From positions 224,400 through 288,399 of the forward strand of contig NZ_CP096568.1 of the NCBI RefSeq assembly GCF_023221595.1: a DNA stretch of 64,000 nucleotides, in the 5' to 3' direction. Each line of letters starts with the position of its first letter. Positions within the stretch are counted from its first letter, which is position 1. The position numbers and the translations under genes were made by a program. The notes under the pieces were generated by a model that was not told where the DNA came from, did no database searches, and worked only from the letters and a program-made list of their open reading frames with translations. Shown here piece by piece: positions 35,554 through 43,697 of this stretch. The stretch is from Rhodococcus qingshengii JCM 15477 (lineage in GTDB: Bacteria; Actinomycetota; Actinomycetes; Mycobacteriales; Mycobacteriaceae).

Positions 35554-38500
35554 TCAGGATGCTCTCTGGGCGATTCGGTACGGGCGTTCGCCGGCGGTGT
35601 CGTGGAAGTCGTCGAGTATCTGGAGTAGTTCAGATGTCTGCTCGTTGGGGTCGACGTCGAGTTCTGCGAGTTTGGTGAGCAGTGCGTCGATGAGGCCCTG
35701 TGTAGCTGTGATGTCGTCGCTGCCGTGGGTTGCGATGATCGCGAGTCGCCAGAGTCCCTCGTGGTATTCGTCGACGTCGAGGCCTTTCTGGGCGAGTTCG
35801 AGTGCGATGCGCGTGTCGCCTTCTTGTAGGTGACGTGCTGAGAGTTCTTCAATGGCGTCGGTGAGTTCGGAGATCATGTTCTGGCGCAGTTCTTCTGCCC
35901 AGCCGTATCGTGCGGGCGCTTTTTTCGTGGTGAATGGGGTTCCTTCCACGAGGGCGACGGCTGTGGTCAGTTCGTTGTGGTCGGCGGTGGCGGGGTGGCC
36001 TCCGATGAGGTTGTTCCAGATGTCCCAGTCGGTGTGGACGGTGTCGTCGAGGCGGTATGGGGTGTTTCCGGTGTTGTCGAAGACCTTGGGGAATGCGAGG
36101 TCTCCGGTGGCGGTTTCGCCGAGGAAGTTGCGGAGTCTGGTGAAGGCGGTGTTTCGGCGGGCGGTGCGTTTTGTGGTTTGTTCGGAGAGGCTGAGGTTTG
36201 CGTATGTCTGTTTGGGCCAGATCTTTTCGTCTACTTGGGGTCCGCGGATTCCGGGGTGTGGGTGGGTGGCGATGAGGGCTGCGAGTTCGGTGAGGTGAGG
36301 TCGTCGGCCGACGTCGGATCCTTCGTTGAGTGCTGTCACGCGTGGGGTCCCGAGGATGTGGATCCAGATGTGTTCGTCGACGGAGAGTGCGTTGTCTGGT
36401 GTCGGCGCGATCGCCATCGCGAAGGGTGGTGTGTTCTCTGCGGTGGCTGGTGTGTTGTTGATCGATGATTCGTCGGCGGGGTTGAGGTAGGTGAGGGGTT
36501 CGGTGTCGGCTTCGTCGTCGTCGAATTCGGTTGTTGCGGTGTCGAAGTTCGGTTCTGTTGCGAGGAAATGGACGGTCGGTGCCTGGTGGGGTAGGAGGTC
36601 GTCGACCGATGTTGCTTCTGCGATGCGGTCGTCGAAGGTTTCTGCTGTCCATGGGTCGTTCTGGGAAGCGGCGTCGGCGATGGGGTCGGCGTCTGCTGTT
36701 TCGAGGACGTCGATGATTGCGTCGAATTCTGCTTCGGAGATGCGTGCGGGTGTGAGGTCGAAGGCGGGTCTGCCTGGGCGGCGCAGTGTGGCGGATCCGT
36801 CGGTTCTGGTGGTCAGTGTCCAGTCTGCTGTGGGGTCGTCTGCAGCGGTGACCGCGGCGAACGCGACTCGTGGCGCGTTGGCGAGGATGTTGTCGAAGAT
36901 TTCGCGTTGTGCGGGTGTCAGCGGCTCGGAGAGCAGGATGATTTCGGGATTGGTGATAGCGCTGTCTGTGTATTCGATGCGTGCCTGCGCGATGTCGTCG
37001 ATTCCGTTGTCCGAGAGGGCTTGTGCGTCGGTCCGTGTGTGTCGGGCGAGCCGTTCGAGGACTGCGTCGGCGGTTGAGGCGTATTCGATCAGTGCTGATC
37101 CGTCGGTGTTCGGGCGCGCGAGAGCTTCGCCTGTGCCAACAAGGGTGAGTTTGAGGTTGTCGCCGAGCGGGGAGAAAGCGAGGAACACTGCGAGCGCTCG
37201 GATGATGTCGCGGGCCTCTGCTGTGGGGGCTGCGATTCCGAGGTGGGAAAGCTGTTCGAGGTTGAGGAGGAGTCTGGATCCGCCTTCGATTTCGCCGATT
37301 TCCACCAGGGCCGGGTAGGGGCTGACGGTGGTGAGTGGGGGGTCGAGTTCGTCGTCGGCGGTGATGGTCCAGGCCGATGTCTCGGTGTCGCGTTGCCATG
37401 GGGCGGGTAGTTCAATGTCGTCTACGAGCGCGAGTTCGATGCTGCGGTCGTGAAGGAAGACTCCGAGAAGTGCGGGTAGCGGGATGGAGTTGGTACGGCA
37501 GATGTCAGCGACGTCGCGGAGTGCGTTGTCGAGGAGTGCGAGGAGGGAAGGGTCCGCGTTCTCACGAATCTGCTGCTCGACGAGTGCTGTCGACTCCTTG
37601 GGCATTGGAATGCGTTCACCACGGCGCCTGCGATTCTGCTGGCGTCGACGGAAGAGCCCAACGCCGGCGAGAAGAGCGATGCCGGCGAGTGCGGACAGTC
37701 CCATGACGGTTTTGCTGTCCTGGGCGTTGTCGGTCGAGGTGAGGGCCGTGGTTGCTGCTGCGTTTTCCGGCAGTTGTGTGGCGGTGGTATTTAGAGGGAC
37801 GAGCGTTTCAGAGTCTTGGGTGTCTGCGGGTGTGGCCTGTTGTGCGCCAGTCTCTGGTGTTGGTTCTGGCGTAGGTTCTGGTGCGATTTCCGGTGTGTTG
37901 AGCTGCTCGGATTGAGAAATGGTCGAGTCGGGGGCACCCGGAGCGATGGGGGCTGAGGCGAGGGCTGAGTTCTCGTCGAGGGCCGGTGCTGGCGCTGGGG
38001 CGGCAGCAGGAGCCTCGCTGGGGGCGGGTACCTCAACAGATACCGGCGGAGCAGGTTGGGGGGCAGGCTCTGTCGCCGGCGCTTCAGCCACCGAAGGCTC
38101 CGCCGCCTCTGCAGCGGGAGCACCTGGGATCTCGATACCGAAGATCCGCGCGGCAGCTTCCTCCGCAGCGCGCGCTTCAGCCTGAGCCATCTCATCGCCA
38201 CCGGGCACCATTTCCTGCAACTCCGGAACATCCGGAACCACCAACGGCGACTGCTCCCCCGCTACCTCGGACGGAGCAGACGAAACGGGCACCTCCGGAG
38301 TTTCCGGAGCTGCCTCAGTAGGAGCCTCCGGAGCCGCGGCAGTGGGAGACACCGCGACGTCCGGCACCAACTCGGGTGCTGGTTGTGGTGCGGGCTCAGG
38401 GACAGGTTCGGGTGCAATCTCTGGAGCGGGTGCGGATGATTCCGCCGCTGGCGTTTCTGCAGCAGAGTTGGGCGATGGTGCGGGTGGAGCTACTTCTGCA

Positions 38501-39351
38501 CCGGTGGCGGCGGGCGTCAGAAAGAGCTGTTGGCCGATTTGGATCACGTCGGTGGTCAGTGGTCCGGTGGCGCCGTGAATTTGGGGGTAGCGGGAGCCGT
38601 CACCCAGATACGTTTCGGCGAGGTCCCACAGTGTGTCCCCTGCCCTGACCGTGTAGGCGCCGTGGAGTTGCTTCTCGGGGGCGGCGGGCAATGTCAGTGT
38701 GATGCCTGCGTCGATCCAGGCTTCGTCTGGGATTGCGTTCTGGTTGAGTGACTGTATTTCCGGATAGCGTGTTCCGTCTCCGAGATGACGCTCGGCGAGG
38801 CCCCATAGTGTGTCGCCGGATTCGGTGACGATGGTTGTCCCGGCTGGTGTCTGCGCTGGGGTTTTCGTCCAGGAAGGGGCGCTCTGTTGCGGGGACTGGG
38901 TTTGAGCGTCGTCGAAGAACGCGGGTGCGCTGATCGAGGTCGGTGAAGCGTGGTTGGGGCCAAGGATGTCGGCCGCGGGGGTGGCTGTTGCTGTGCCAGC
39001 GGTGATCAGTAGGAGTGCGCCACTGACGAGTATCGCTGCCGAGTGCTGTTGGAATTGAAGTCCTTTGATGCGTCTGACTTTGACACCGCGAAGCGCTGCA
39101 GCGAGTTCGATGATGATCGAGTAGGCGAAGGTGGCCCAGGCGATCCAACCGATGATTGTCAGTGCAGAGAGGAAGAGCGTTCCGTCGTCTTGGGTGGTGA
39201 GTGCTTCTTTGATTGCGTCGAAGGTCAGGCTGGTAACGCCGGCGAGGGGGTTTCCGGCGAATGTGTAGAGCGCGAACGGGATTCCGGCAGTGAGCGCGAG
39301 GAGGGCGATGAGGTAGAGCAGGCCTTTGAGGCGGGCTGCGGCGACATTCAC
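35554..39351 (-). CDS. LysM and BTAD domain membrane protein of the Tad-like system
   Basis: 1265 residues. Three hydrophobic segments lie at about 10-30, 60-85 and 104-122. Two LysM domains at about 173-221 and 233-279 (TESGDTLWGLAERHLGDG, then RAGDTLWDLAETYLGDG) would bind peptidoglycan. A Pro/Ala-rich span runs to about 545, followed by one more hydrophobic segment near 550-572. The cytoplasmic half ends in a SARP-like winged-helix region (VTALNEGSDVGRRPHLTELA) and a BTAD helical domain (WAEELRQNMISELTDAIEEL). It may couple cell-wall state to control of the apparatus. The GTG start at 39351 has AGAGGA 8 nt upstream. Confidence 0.85.
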   Translation of the reverse strand: MNVAAARLKGLLYLIALLALTAGIPFALYTFAGNPLAGVTSLTFDAIKEALTTQDDGTLFLSALTIIGWIAWATFAYSIIIELAAALRGVKVRRIKGLQFQQHSAAILVSGALLLITAGTATATPAADILGPNHASPTSISAPAFFDDAQTQSPQQSAPSWTKTPAQTPAGTTIVTESGDTLWGLAERHLGDGTRYPEIQSLNQNAIPDEAWIDAGITLTLPAAPEKQLHGAYTVRAGDTLWDLAETYLGDGSRYPQIHGATGPLTTDVIQIGQQLFLTPAATGAEVAPPAPSPNSAAETPAAESSAPAPEIAPEPVPEPAPQPAPELVPDVAVSPTAAAPEAPTEAAPETPEVPVSSAPSEVAGEQSPLVVPDVPELQEMVPGGDEMAQAEARAAEEAAARIFGIEIPGAPAAEAAEPSVAEAPATEPAPQPAPPVSVEVPAPSEAPAAAPAPAPALDENSALASAPIAPGAPDSTISQSEQLNTPEIAPEPTPEPTPETGAQQATPADTQDSETLVPLNTTATQLPENAAATTALTSTDNAQDSKTVMGLSALAGIALLAGVGLFRRRQQNRRRRGERIPMPKESTALVEQQIRENADPSLLALLDNALRDVADICRTNSIPLPALLGVFLHDRSIELALVDDIELPAPWQRDTETSAWTITADDELDPPLTTVSPYPALVEIGEIEGGSRLLLNLEQLSHLGIAAPTAEARDIIRALAVFLAFSPLGDNLKLTLVGTGEALARPNTDGSALIEYASTADAVLERLARHTRTDAQALSDNGIDDIAQARIEYTDSAITNPEIILLSEPLTPAQREIFDNILANAPRVAFAAVTAADDPTADWTLTTRTDGSATLRRPGRPAFDLTPARISEAEFDAIIDVLETADADPIADAASQNDPWTAETFDDRIAEATSVDDLLPHQAPTVHFLATEPNFDTATTEFDDDEADTEPLTYLNPADESSINNTPATAENTPPFAMAIAPTPDNALSVDEHIWIHILGTPRVTALNEGSDVGRRPHLTELAALIATHPHPGIRGPQVDEKIWPKQTYANLSLSEQTTKRTARRNTAFTRLRNFLGETATGDLAFPKVFDNTGNTPYRLDDTVHTDWDIWNNLIGGHPATADHNELTTAVALVEGTPFTTKKAPARYGWAEELRQNMISELTDAIEELSARHLQEGDTRIALELAQKGLDVDEYHEGLWRLAIIATHGSDDITATQGLIDALLTKLAELDVDPNEQTSELLQILDDFHDTAGERPYRIAQRAS

Positions 39352-39445
39352 GTCGGGGTCCTCTCGCTCGTACGGAAAATAATTGAAGAAGTTGCACCTT
39401 CGAGGCTCTGATGAGCGGTGTTGTGGGTCCGGATCCCGAGTTCGC

Positions 39446-39901
39446 TCATGGGGCGCCGATCGCTCCGGCGCCCGTGTTGGTGCGGTTGAGGTTCACGTGC
39501 GCTGTTCCGACGACCGTTTGTTCGCCTATACCTATGAGCCCGAGGACTTTCGGCGTGTAGTGAGCTGTTGTGGTGATCAGGAGGGTGTTGGGCCCGGTTG
39601 GGACGACTACACCCTTGATGTCGGTTGCGGCCAAGTACTTTTGTGCTTCGCTCATGGCAGTTGCAGGGTTGACGATCACAGCCGTACCGCGGGCGGCGAG
39701 GGGGGTGATGACAGCTTGGCCAGCAGCGCGTGCGGCTTCTTCTGCTACCAGCTGGGCTTGTTGTTTGGCATGGAGTTTTCCACCTCCGTCGACGACGAGG
39801 CCGAGGCAAAGCAGCAGCCCGAAGGCAATAATCACTGTCCAGAGCACGATCGATCCTCGATCGTCTTCCGGCTTGCGGAGCTTCGCGATGAGGTTGTTCA
39901 T
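39446..39901 (-). CDS. TadG/TadE-like pseudopilin
   Basis: 151 residues. A short basic N-terminus ends in DDRGSIVLWTVIIAFGLLLCLGLVVD, a hydrophobic segment of prepilin/TadE type (quoted here in pieces: DDRGSIVLW, then TVIIAFGLLLCLGLVVD). A soluble domain follows (AEEAARAAGQAV...TTTAHYTPKVLGLIGIG), as in TadG/TadE pseudopilins that sit in the membrane with a periplasmic domain. Its ATG overlaps the stop of the preceding TadE gene by 4 bases. Confidence 0.78.
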   Translation of the reverse strand: MNNLIAKLRKPEDDRGSIVLWTVIIAFGLLLCLGLVVDGGGKLHAKQQAQLVAEEAARAAGQAVITPLAARGTAVIVNPATAMSEAQKYLAATDIKGVVVPTGPNTLLITTTAHYTPKVLGLIGIGEQTVVGTAHVNLNRTNTGAGAIGAP

Positions 39902-40353
39902 CGGACTCTCTCTCGGTAGGTGTCAATCGGCGAGGAGCTTGTGTGCTGGATGGTGCGTACTCCACTGATCCCGAAGAGTCCGAGGGAGTCGAGGGAGACG
40001 TCGCACGTCACGGTGGTTCGCACTGTCGCTGTCACGCCGGGGCGGGTACGAAATCCGCTGGTGTCTGTGCTGATCGAGAGGTTGACGCAGTCGAGTCCCT
40101 TCGCCGCGAGATCTGAGGTCGCCGCTTCCTTCGCGCTGGTTGAAGCTTGAGAGATGGTCCTGGCGAGGGAAGCTGATCGAGATGCTTCGGCTGCGGCGTG
40201 TTCCACTTTTTGGTGGGCCATGGTGACCATCCCGCCAACGATGATGACCGCGATCAGCAGCAGGACTACGGGCGTCATGATGACGAGCTCGAGGGTTTCG
40301 GCGCCGCGGTCGTTGGCGTGTATTCGTCTGCGCAGGTTGGTCAGTGCGCTCAA
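39898..40353 (-). CDS. TadE-like pseudopilin
   Basis: 151 residues from a TTG at 40353 that overlaps the TGA of the tiny upstream gene (TTGA), implying coupled translation. The N-terminal motif NDRGAETLELVIMTPVV leads into a hydrophobic helix; the remainder is an exported domain with two Cys (LDCVNLS, TTCDVS). This is the TadE pattern: a pseudopilin needed for Flp pilus assembly. A longer frame from an ATG at 40509 exists, but its extra N-terminus looks like out-of-frame translation of the short gene at 40350-40475. Confidence 0.75.
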   Translation of the reverse strand: MSALTNLRRRIHANDRGAETLELVIMTPVVLLLIAVIIVGGMVTMAHQKVEHAAAEASRSASLARTISQASTSAKEAATSDLAAKGLDCVNLSISTDTSGFRTRPGVTATVRTTVTCDVSLDSLGLFGISGVRTIQHTSSSPIDTYRERVR

Positions 40354-40475
40354 TACGGTATGGGTCGGTAGAGGAAGAGGATGTCGGGGTCGAATCCGGT
40401 CGTTACCCCAAGGACTAGGAGAAAGAGCGCGAGGGCCGCGGCCGTGAGGAGCCGGTTTCTGCGTGTTCTCGTCAT
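40350..40475 (-). CDS. Very small membrane protein (41 aa) in the Tad-like operon
   Basis: ATG at 40475 with GGAGA about 7 nt upstream. It encodes a basic start (MTRTRRNRLL) and one transmembrane helix (TAAALALFLLVLGVTTG), then ends YRPIPY. Its stop overlaps the TTG start of the TadE-like gene. The size is far below usual gene-finder cut-offs. The RBS, the helix and the coupling support it; its role is unknown, perhaps a small pilus-assembly factor. Confidence 0.6.
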   Translation of the reverse strand: MTRTRRNRLLTAAALALFLLVLGVTTGFDPDILFLYRPIPY

Positions 40476-40505
40476 AGGTTTCTCCGCTCGTCGGAGATGT
40501 CGTGT

Positions 40506-40676
40506 TCATGGGATCAACGGGCTTCCGAATTGCAAAATGATCGTTGGGTCTTGGATGAAGAAGTAGAAGGCAGCCGTGCCGGCTATGGCAAACAGGACCA
40601 CAACGGTTGCTTCTATAAGGTTCACGTGACTTCGGTCGGTCGTCTTTCCGTTCCCGGATCGCTCTGAGTCCGTCAT
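40506..40676 (-). CDS. Small single-pass membrane protein (56 aa)
   Basis: ATG at 40676, with GGAGAGG about 8 nt upstream; longer in-frame starts are less likely. After a polar N-terminus (MTDSERSGNGKTTDRSHVN) comes LIEATVVVLFAIAGTAAFYFF, a hydrophobic helix preceded by a Glu two residues in, as in prepilins. It lies between two TadE-type genes. Confidence 0.6.
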   Translation of the reverse strand: MTDSERSGNGKTTDRSHVNLIEATVVVLFAIAGTAAFYFFIQDPTIILQFGSPLIP

Positions 40677-40744
40677 TGCGGTGACCTCTCCTCCACGGGG
40701 TCTGATGGATTCCGTTGCCCGGTCTGTTTCCGGACGGTGGCCGC

Positions 40745-41170
40745 TCACCAGGGGTCTCCCGGGTTGGTAACGCGTTCGACCGGAGCGCTCTGATCGATGT
40801 TGACGGTCAGGTTCAGGAATGGGATGAGTGAAATCGGCTGTCCGACAATTCGGATGGTGGCCTCGCGCTGGTTGCGTGTCACGGAGACGGCAGGACCACG
40901 AAGTACCGTCGCTCCTGTCTGCGTGATGAATCCGTACGCGGCCGCTGTGCCGGCCGCCGATGTGCCGAACTGGGATCGCGCTTGGCGAAGACCTTCCTCA
41001 CCAGCTTTCATCGCGACGTTGCGCGCATGAAAATAGAGGGCTCCTTGGACGGCACCGAAGAACAGTAGGAGCACGACCGGCCAGATGATGACAGTTTCAA
41101 GGACGCCACCACGGTCGCTGCTGAGCTGAGATCGCAAGCGCGCGAGTGGGGTTGCCGTGGATGGCTGCAT
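40745..41170 (-). CDS. TadE-like pseudopilin
   Basis: 141 residues. SDRGGVLETVIIWPVVLLLF is the TadE-like N-terminal helix, with Glu at the prepilin +5-like position. The helix is followed by an exported domain with a coiled start (HARNVAMKAGEEGLRQARSQ), typical of TadE. It probably forms a minor pilus subunit or assembly platform with the neighbouring TadE/TadG-like proteins. Confidence 0.8.
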   Translation of the reverse strand: MQPSTATPLARLRSQLSSDRGGVLETVIIWPVVLLLFFGAVQGALYFHARNVAMKAGEEGLRQARSQFGTSAAGTAAAYGFITQTGATVLRGPAVSVTRNQREATIRIVGQPISLIPFLNLTVNIDQSAPVERVTNPGDPW

Positions 41171-41195
41171 AGTGCCCTCCTTCTGTGGTGCGTTG

Positions 41196-41342
41196 TCAGA
41201 CGATGGTCGCGAGGTATTTCTGCACCGTCGGGCCGAGTTGTATCAAGACGAATAGGGCAAAGAGACATACTGCGGCGGAGACGATCCAGAAGCGAAGGAT
41301 GTTGCCTCCGTCGTTGTGCCGGTGGCGGTTCGTGAGAGTCAT
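41196..41342 (-). CDS. Very small prepilin-like membrane protein (48 aa)
   Basis: ATG at 41342, TGA at 41196. It begins MTLTNRHRHNDGGNILRFW and continues with a hydrophobic helix (IVSAAVCLFALFVLIQLG) and a short tail (PTVQKYLATIV). The NDGG before the helix echoes the DRGG motif of the neighbouring pseudopilins. AAGGG lies about 11 nt upstream of the start. It lies in frame with the operon's order and direction. Confidence 0.6.
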   Translation of the reverse strand: MTLTNRHRHNDGGNILRFWIVSAAVCLFALFVLIQLGPTVQKYLATIV

Positions 41343-41449
41343 CGCAGCGCACCCTTCTATATCGCTTGATCAGGAGATTCGAGTTTCGTTGTCGAGGGGT
41401 GGATCGTCATGTCAGGAGGCTGTCGACGATCCACCCCTGTACGCCTCGT

Positions 41450-41683
41450 TTACTGAATTTGGTTGAGGTAGCGCATGACAACGGGACCGATGTAGGCGAT
41501 TGCCGCGATTGCGAGGGCTGCGACGCCAGCCCAGATGATGACCTGTTCGAGCGTTCCACCACGATCCGAACGTCGTTTGGCGGTTCCACCTGCTCGATCG
41601 AGGAAGCCTGTGATCATCGCGATGCCGGCAAGTGTTGTGACGGTGGTTGCGCGCTGAGCACGGTGGGCGAAATTGGTGATCAT
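41450..41683 (-). CDS. Candidate major pilin (Flp-like, 77 aa)
   Basis: The ATG at 41683 has the best ribosome-binding site of the operon (AGGAGG, 7 nt). The N-terminal half is a basic leader-like region. SDRGGTLEQVIIWAGVAALA then starts a hydrophobic helix with Glu close to the putative processing Gly, followed by only a short tail (PVVMRYLNQIQ). Size and layout fit Flp-type pilins. A 227-base untranslated gap upstream sets it apart from the tadC gene and could carry its own promoter. Confidence 0.62.
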   Translation of the reverse strand: MITNFAHRAQRATTVTTLAGIAMITGFLDRAGGTAKRRSDRGGTLEQVIIWAGVAALAIAAIAYIGPVVMRYLNQIQ

Positions 41684-41910
41684 TTTTGGTCCTCCTGTTT
41701 GTTTTTGCCCTCTACTGGAGAAGAGGTGCGGTTCGTGTGCCGCTGTGACCGTCCGAGTAAAACTTTTTTCAGAAGGACAGAAACTTGGCGTTTGCAGGTT
41801 ATCTCGGGGGTGATGGCAGGTACTGCTCGTAGAGTGGGTATGTGCTGGTGGAGCGTTTGCGTTCTGGTCGCGGTTACGGCCTTCAGTAGGTAATTGAAGA
41901 GTTGCCATGG

Positions 41911-42813
41911 CTATGAACCGAGAACAATGTTGGACAAGGCAGGGATAAATAGCATTGCCATGAAAATGATTCCGAGGACGGCAAGCGGTGCTTGGATCTT
42001 CTCCGTTGCCGATCCGGCCTTGCCGAGTTCATCGGAGAGTTGAGCGTTGCGAAGCGCAGATGCTCGGGCGCTGAGTGTGACTGCGACTGACGCTCCCTGT
42101 TCGCCTGTCAGAGTCATGATGTCCGCAAGGTCGGCGAGGTCGGGCAATTCGAGTTCACCGGAAATGCGGGTGAGGGTATCCCACGGAGCCTGACCAGAAC
42201 GTTGAGCCCGCATGAGCTCTTCGTCGAGCCGTCGGAAGACCCAGGAATCTCCAACGGCAGCTGCACGTTCGAGGCTCTGCACAGCACCGACGCCTCCTGT
42301 GCGGTTGAGGGCCACGAACTCGATGTAGGCGCCGAGAGAGCGGCTGAACTCCTCGCGGGCGGCGGCTGCCTTTTTGCGGACATCGATATCGGGGGTGATG
42401 AAGAGAACTCCGGCGACGGCGATCGAAAGGATCGTCGGAATTCCCCAGGGAAGCCCGTGTCCGAGGGCTGTGAGCATCAGGTTCAGTGCAGGGAAGAACA
42501 ACAATCCGACGAGCGCAGAGAGGACCTTGTCGCCGAGGAAGTACGGAATCCCGATCTTGAGTATCGCCAGATCCGATCGCGGGATTCTGAGGATCGTGGA
42601 GTCTGTGGTGTACGGCAAAAGTCGCGTTCCGACCTTCCCACGGATGGAGTCGTCGTCGAAGGCTTCGTCGGGGGCCTCGTTCGATCGGTGCGCGCCAAGG
42701 TTGTCGAGGACATCGGAGAGCGACGCCTGCGCCGGGGCGAATCGGAGAAAAAGGCAGATCAGTCCGACGCTAAGAACGATCGCCAGCAGGGCCGCTTGAA
42801 TTTGGAACGTCAT
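41911..42813 (-). CDS. tadC: TadC-like pilus assembly membrane protein
   Basis: 300 residues from the ATG at 42813, which overlaps the tadB stop (ATGA); the longer upstream frame is not used. It is a T2SS GspF-type protein: several membrane helices and the cytoplasmic helical domain (FSRSLGAYIEFVALNRTGG, then LSARASALRNAQLSDELGKAG). It ends in a hydrophobic segment (LAVLGIIFMAMLFIPAL). With TadB it forms the inner-membrane platform on which the TadA ATPase acts. Confidence 0.88.
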   Translation of the reverse strand: MTFQIQAALLAIVLSVGLICLFLRFAPAQASLSDVLDNLGAHRSNEAPDEAFDDDSIRGKVGTRLLPYTTDSTILRIPRSDLAILKIGIPYFLGDKVLSALVGLLFFPALNLMLTALGHGLPWGIPTILSIAVAGVLFITPDIDVRKKAAAAREEFSRSLGAYIEFVALNRTGGVGAVQSLERAAAVGDSWVFRRLDEELMRAQRSGQAPWDTLTRISGELELPDLADLADIMTLTGEQGASVAVTLSARASALRNAQLSDELGKAGSATEKIQAPLAVLGIIFMAMLFIPALSNIVLGS

Positions 42814-43697
42814 GACAGGACTCCTTCGATGAAGCTCTCGCTTTTCGCGCTCGAGTTCTGCCGGGTTGTTCCGAGGAATCTCGACAGTTTCGGCGGTTGG
42901 ATGAGCTTCTTCATCCACAACAGGCACGCGATGAAACCTGCGATTTGAACGAGGAAAATGAGCTGTCCCGCAGGAGTTTTGTAGAAGGTCATGTAGTCGG
43001 TGAAAAGGAACAGGCCGACGGTGAATCCGATGGTGATGATGGTGACCCACCGAGCAGTAGTCCGACTGCCTTTTCGTGCTGCTTCGACGGCTCGTCTGTT
43101 CCGGACATCTTCGGCCACCGACCTCGAGAGTCGATCGAGCACTGCTGTCAGACCGGATCCTCGGATGGCGGCGCTTTGAATGAGTGATCCGACGATCAGG
43201 TCTCCTGTGGCGTCGTCCAGATCGTCAGCGAAACCGCGAAGCGCGTCGATGATCGGGGTGTTGGTGCGTAGGCGTTGGATGAGTCGACTGATTTCGGTGG
43301 TGAGCGCTTCGGGCATTGCCTTGTGCGTCGCGATGATCGCCTGTTCTATTCCAGTTCCCACGGCCAGCACACCGCTCAGGTTGCGCACCCACTCTTCCAT
43401 TGCATTCAGGCGCGCGATTTCCCCTTCGGCGGCTGGTTTCCCGAGTAGGAACGGCAGGCCCACGAAGATCACGGGTCCGAGCGGCAGCGCGATGAACCAA
43501 CCACTGACCATCCAGGTCAAACCGCCGACGAGTACCCCGGCGACGAGCAGGATCTTGTTTCTCCTGCTGATCTTTATCGGGGATCGGCGATGTCGCTGTG
43601 GGGCGGTGGGGTCCCTCCTGTCTTTCCATCCGTTGTAGATGAGCGCGATTCCTCCGAGGAGGACCAGAACGAGAAGGATTGCGAGCAATGTGTACAT
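42810..43697 (-). CDS. tadB: TadB-like pilus assembly membrane protein
   Basis: 295 residues with the GspF-type domain (LNAMEEWVRNLSGVLAVGTG, then LIQSAAIRGSGLTAVLDRLS). N-terminal helices (LLAILLVLVLLGGIALIY and VLVGGLTWMVSGWFIALPLG) and C-terminal helices are typical of TadB. It overlaps tadA (1 base) and tadC (4 bases), showing a tightly packed operon. Confidence 0.88.
   Translation of the reverse strand: MYTLLAILLVLVLLGGIALIYNGWKDRRDPTAPQRHRRSPIKISRRNKILLVAGVLVGGLTWMVSGWFIALPLGPVIFVGLPFLLGKPAAEGEIARLNAMEEWVRNLSGVLAVGTGIEQAIIATHKAMPEALTTEISRLIQRLRTNTPIIDALRGFADDLDDATGDLIVGSLIQSAAIRGSGLTAVLDRLSRSVAEDVRNRRAVEAARKGSRTTARWVTIITIGFTVGLFLFTDYMTFYKTPAGQLIFLVQIAGFIACLLWMKKLIQPPKLSRFLGTTRQNSSAKSESFIEGVLS

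Noticed and set aside
35849-37399. 516-residue Arg-rich minus-strand frame
   Set aside because: Out-of-frame reading of the LysM-BTAD gene; Arg/His/Pro-rich composition is typical of such shadows.
39898-40509. Long version of the TadE-like gene starting at 40509
   Set aside because: Its extra N-terminus overlaps a better small gene (40350-40475) with RBS, helix and TTGA coupling.
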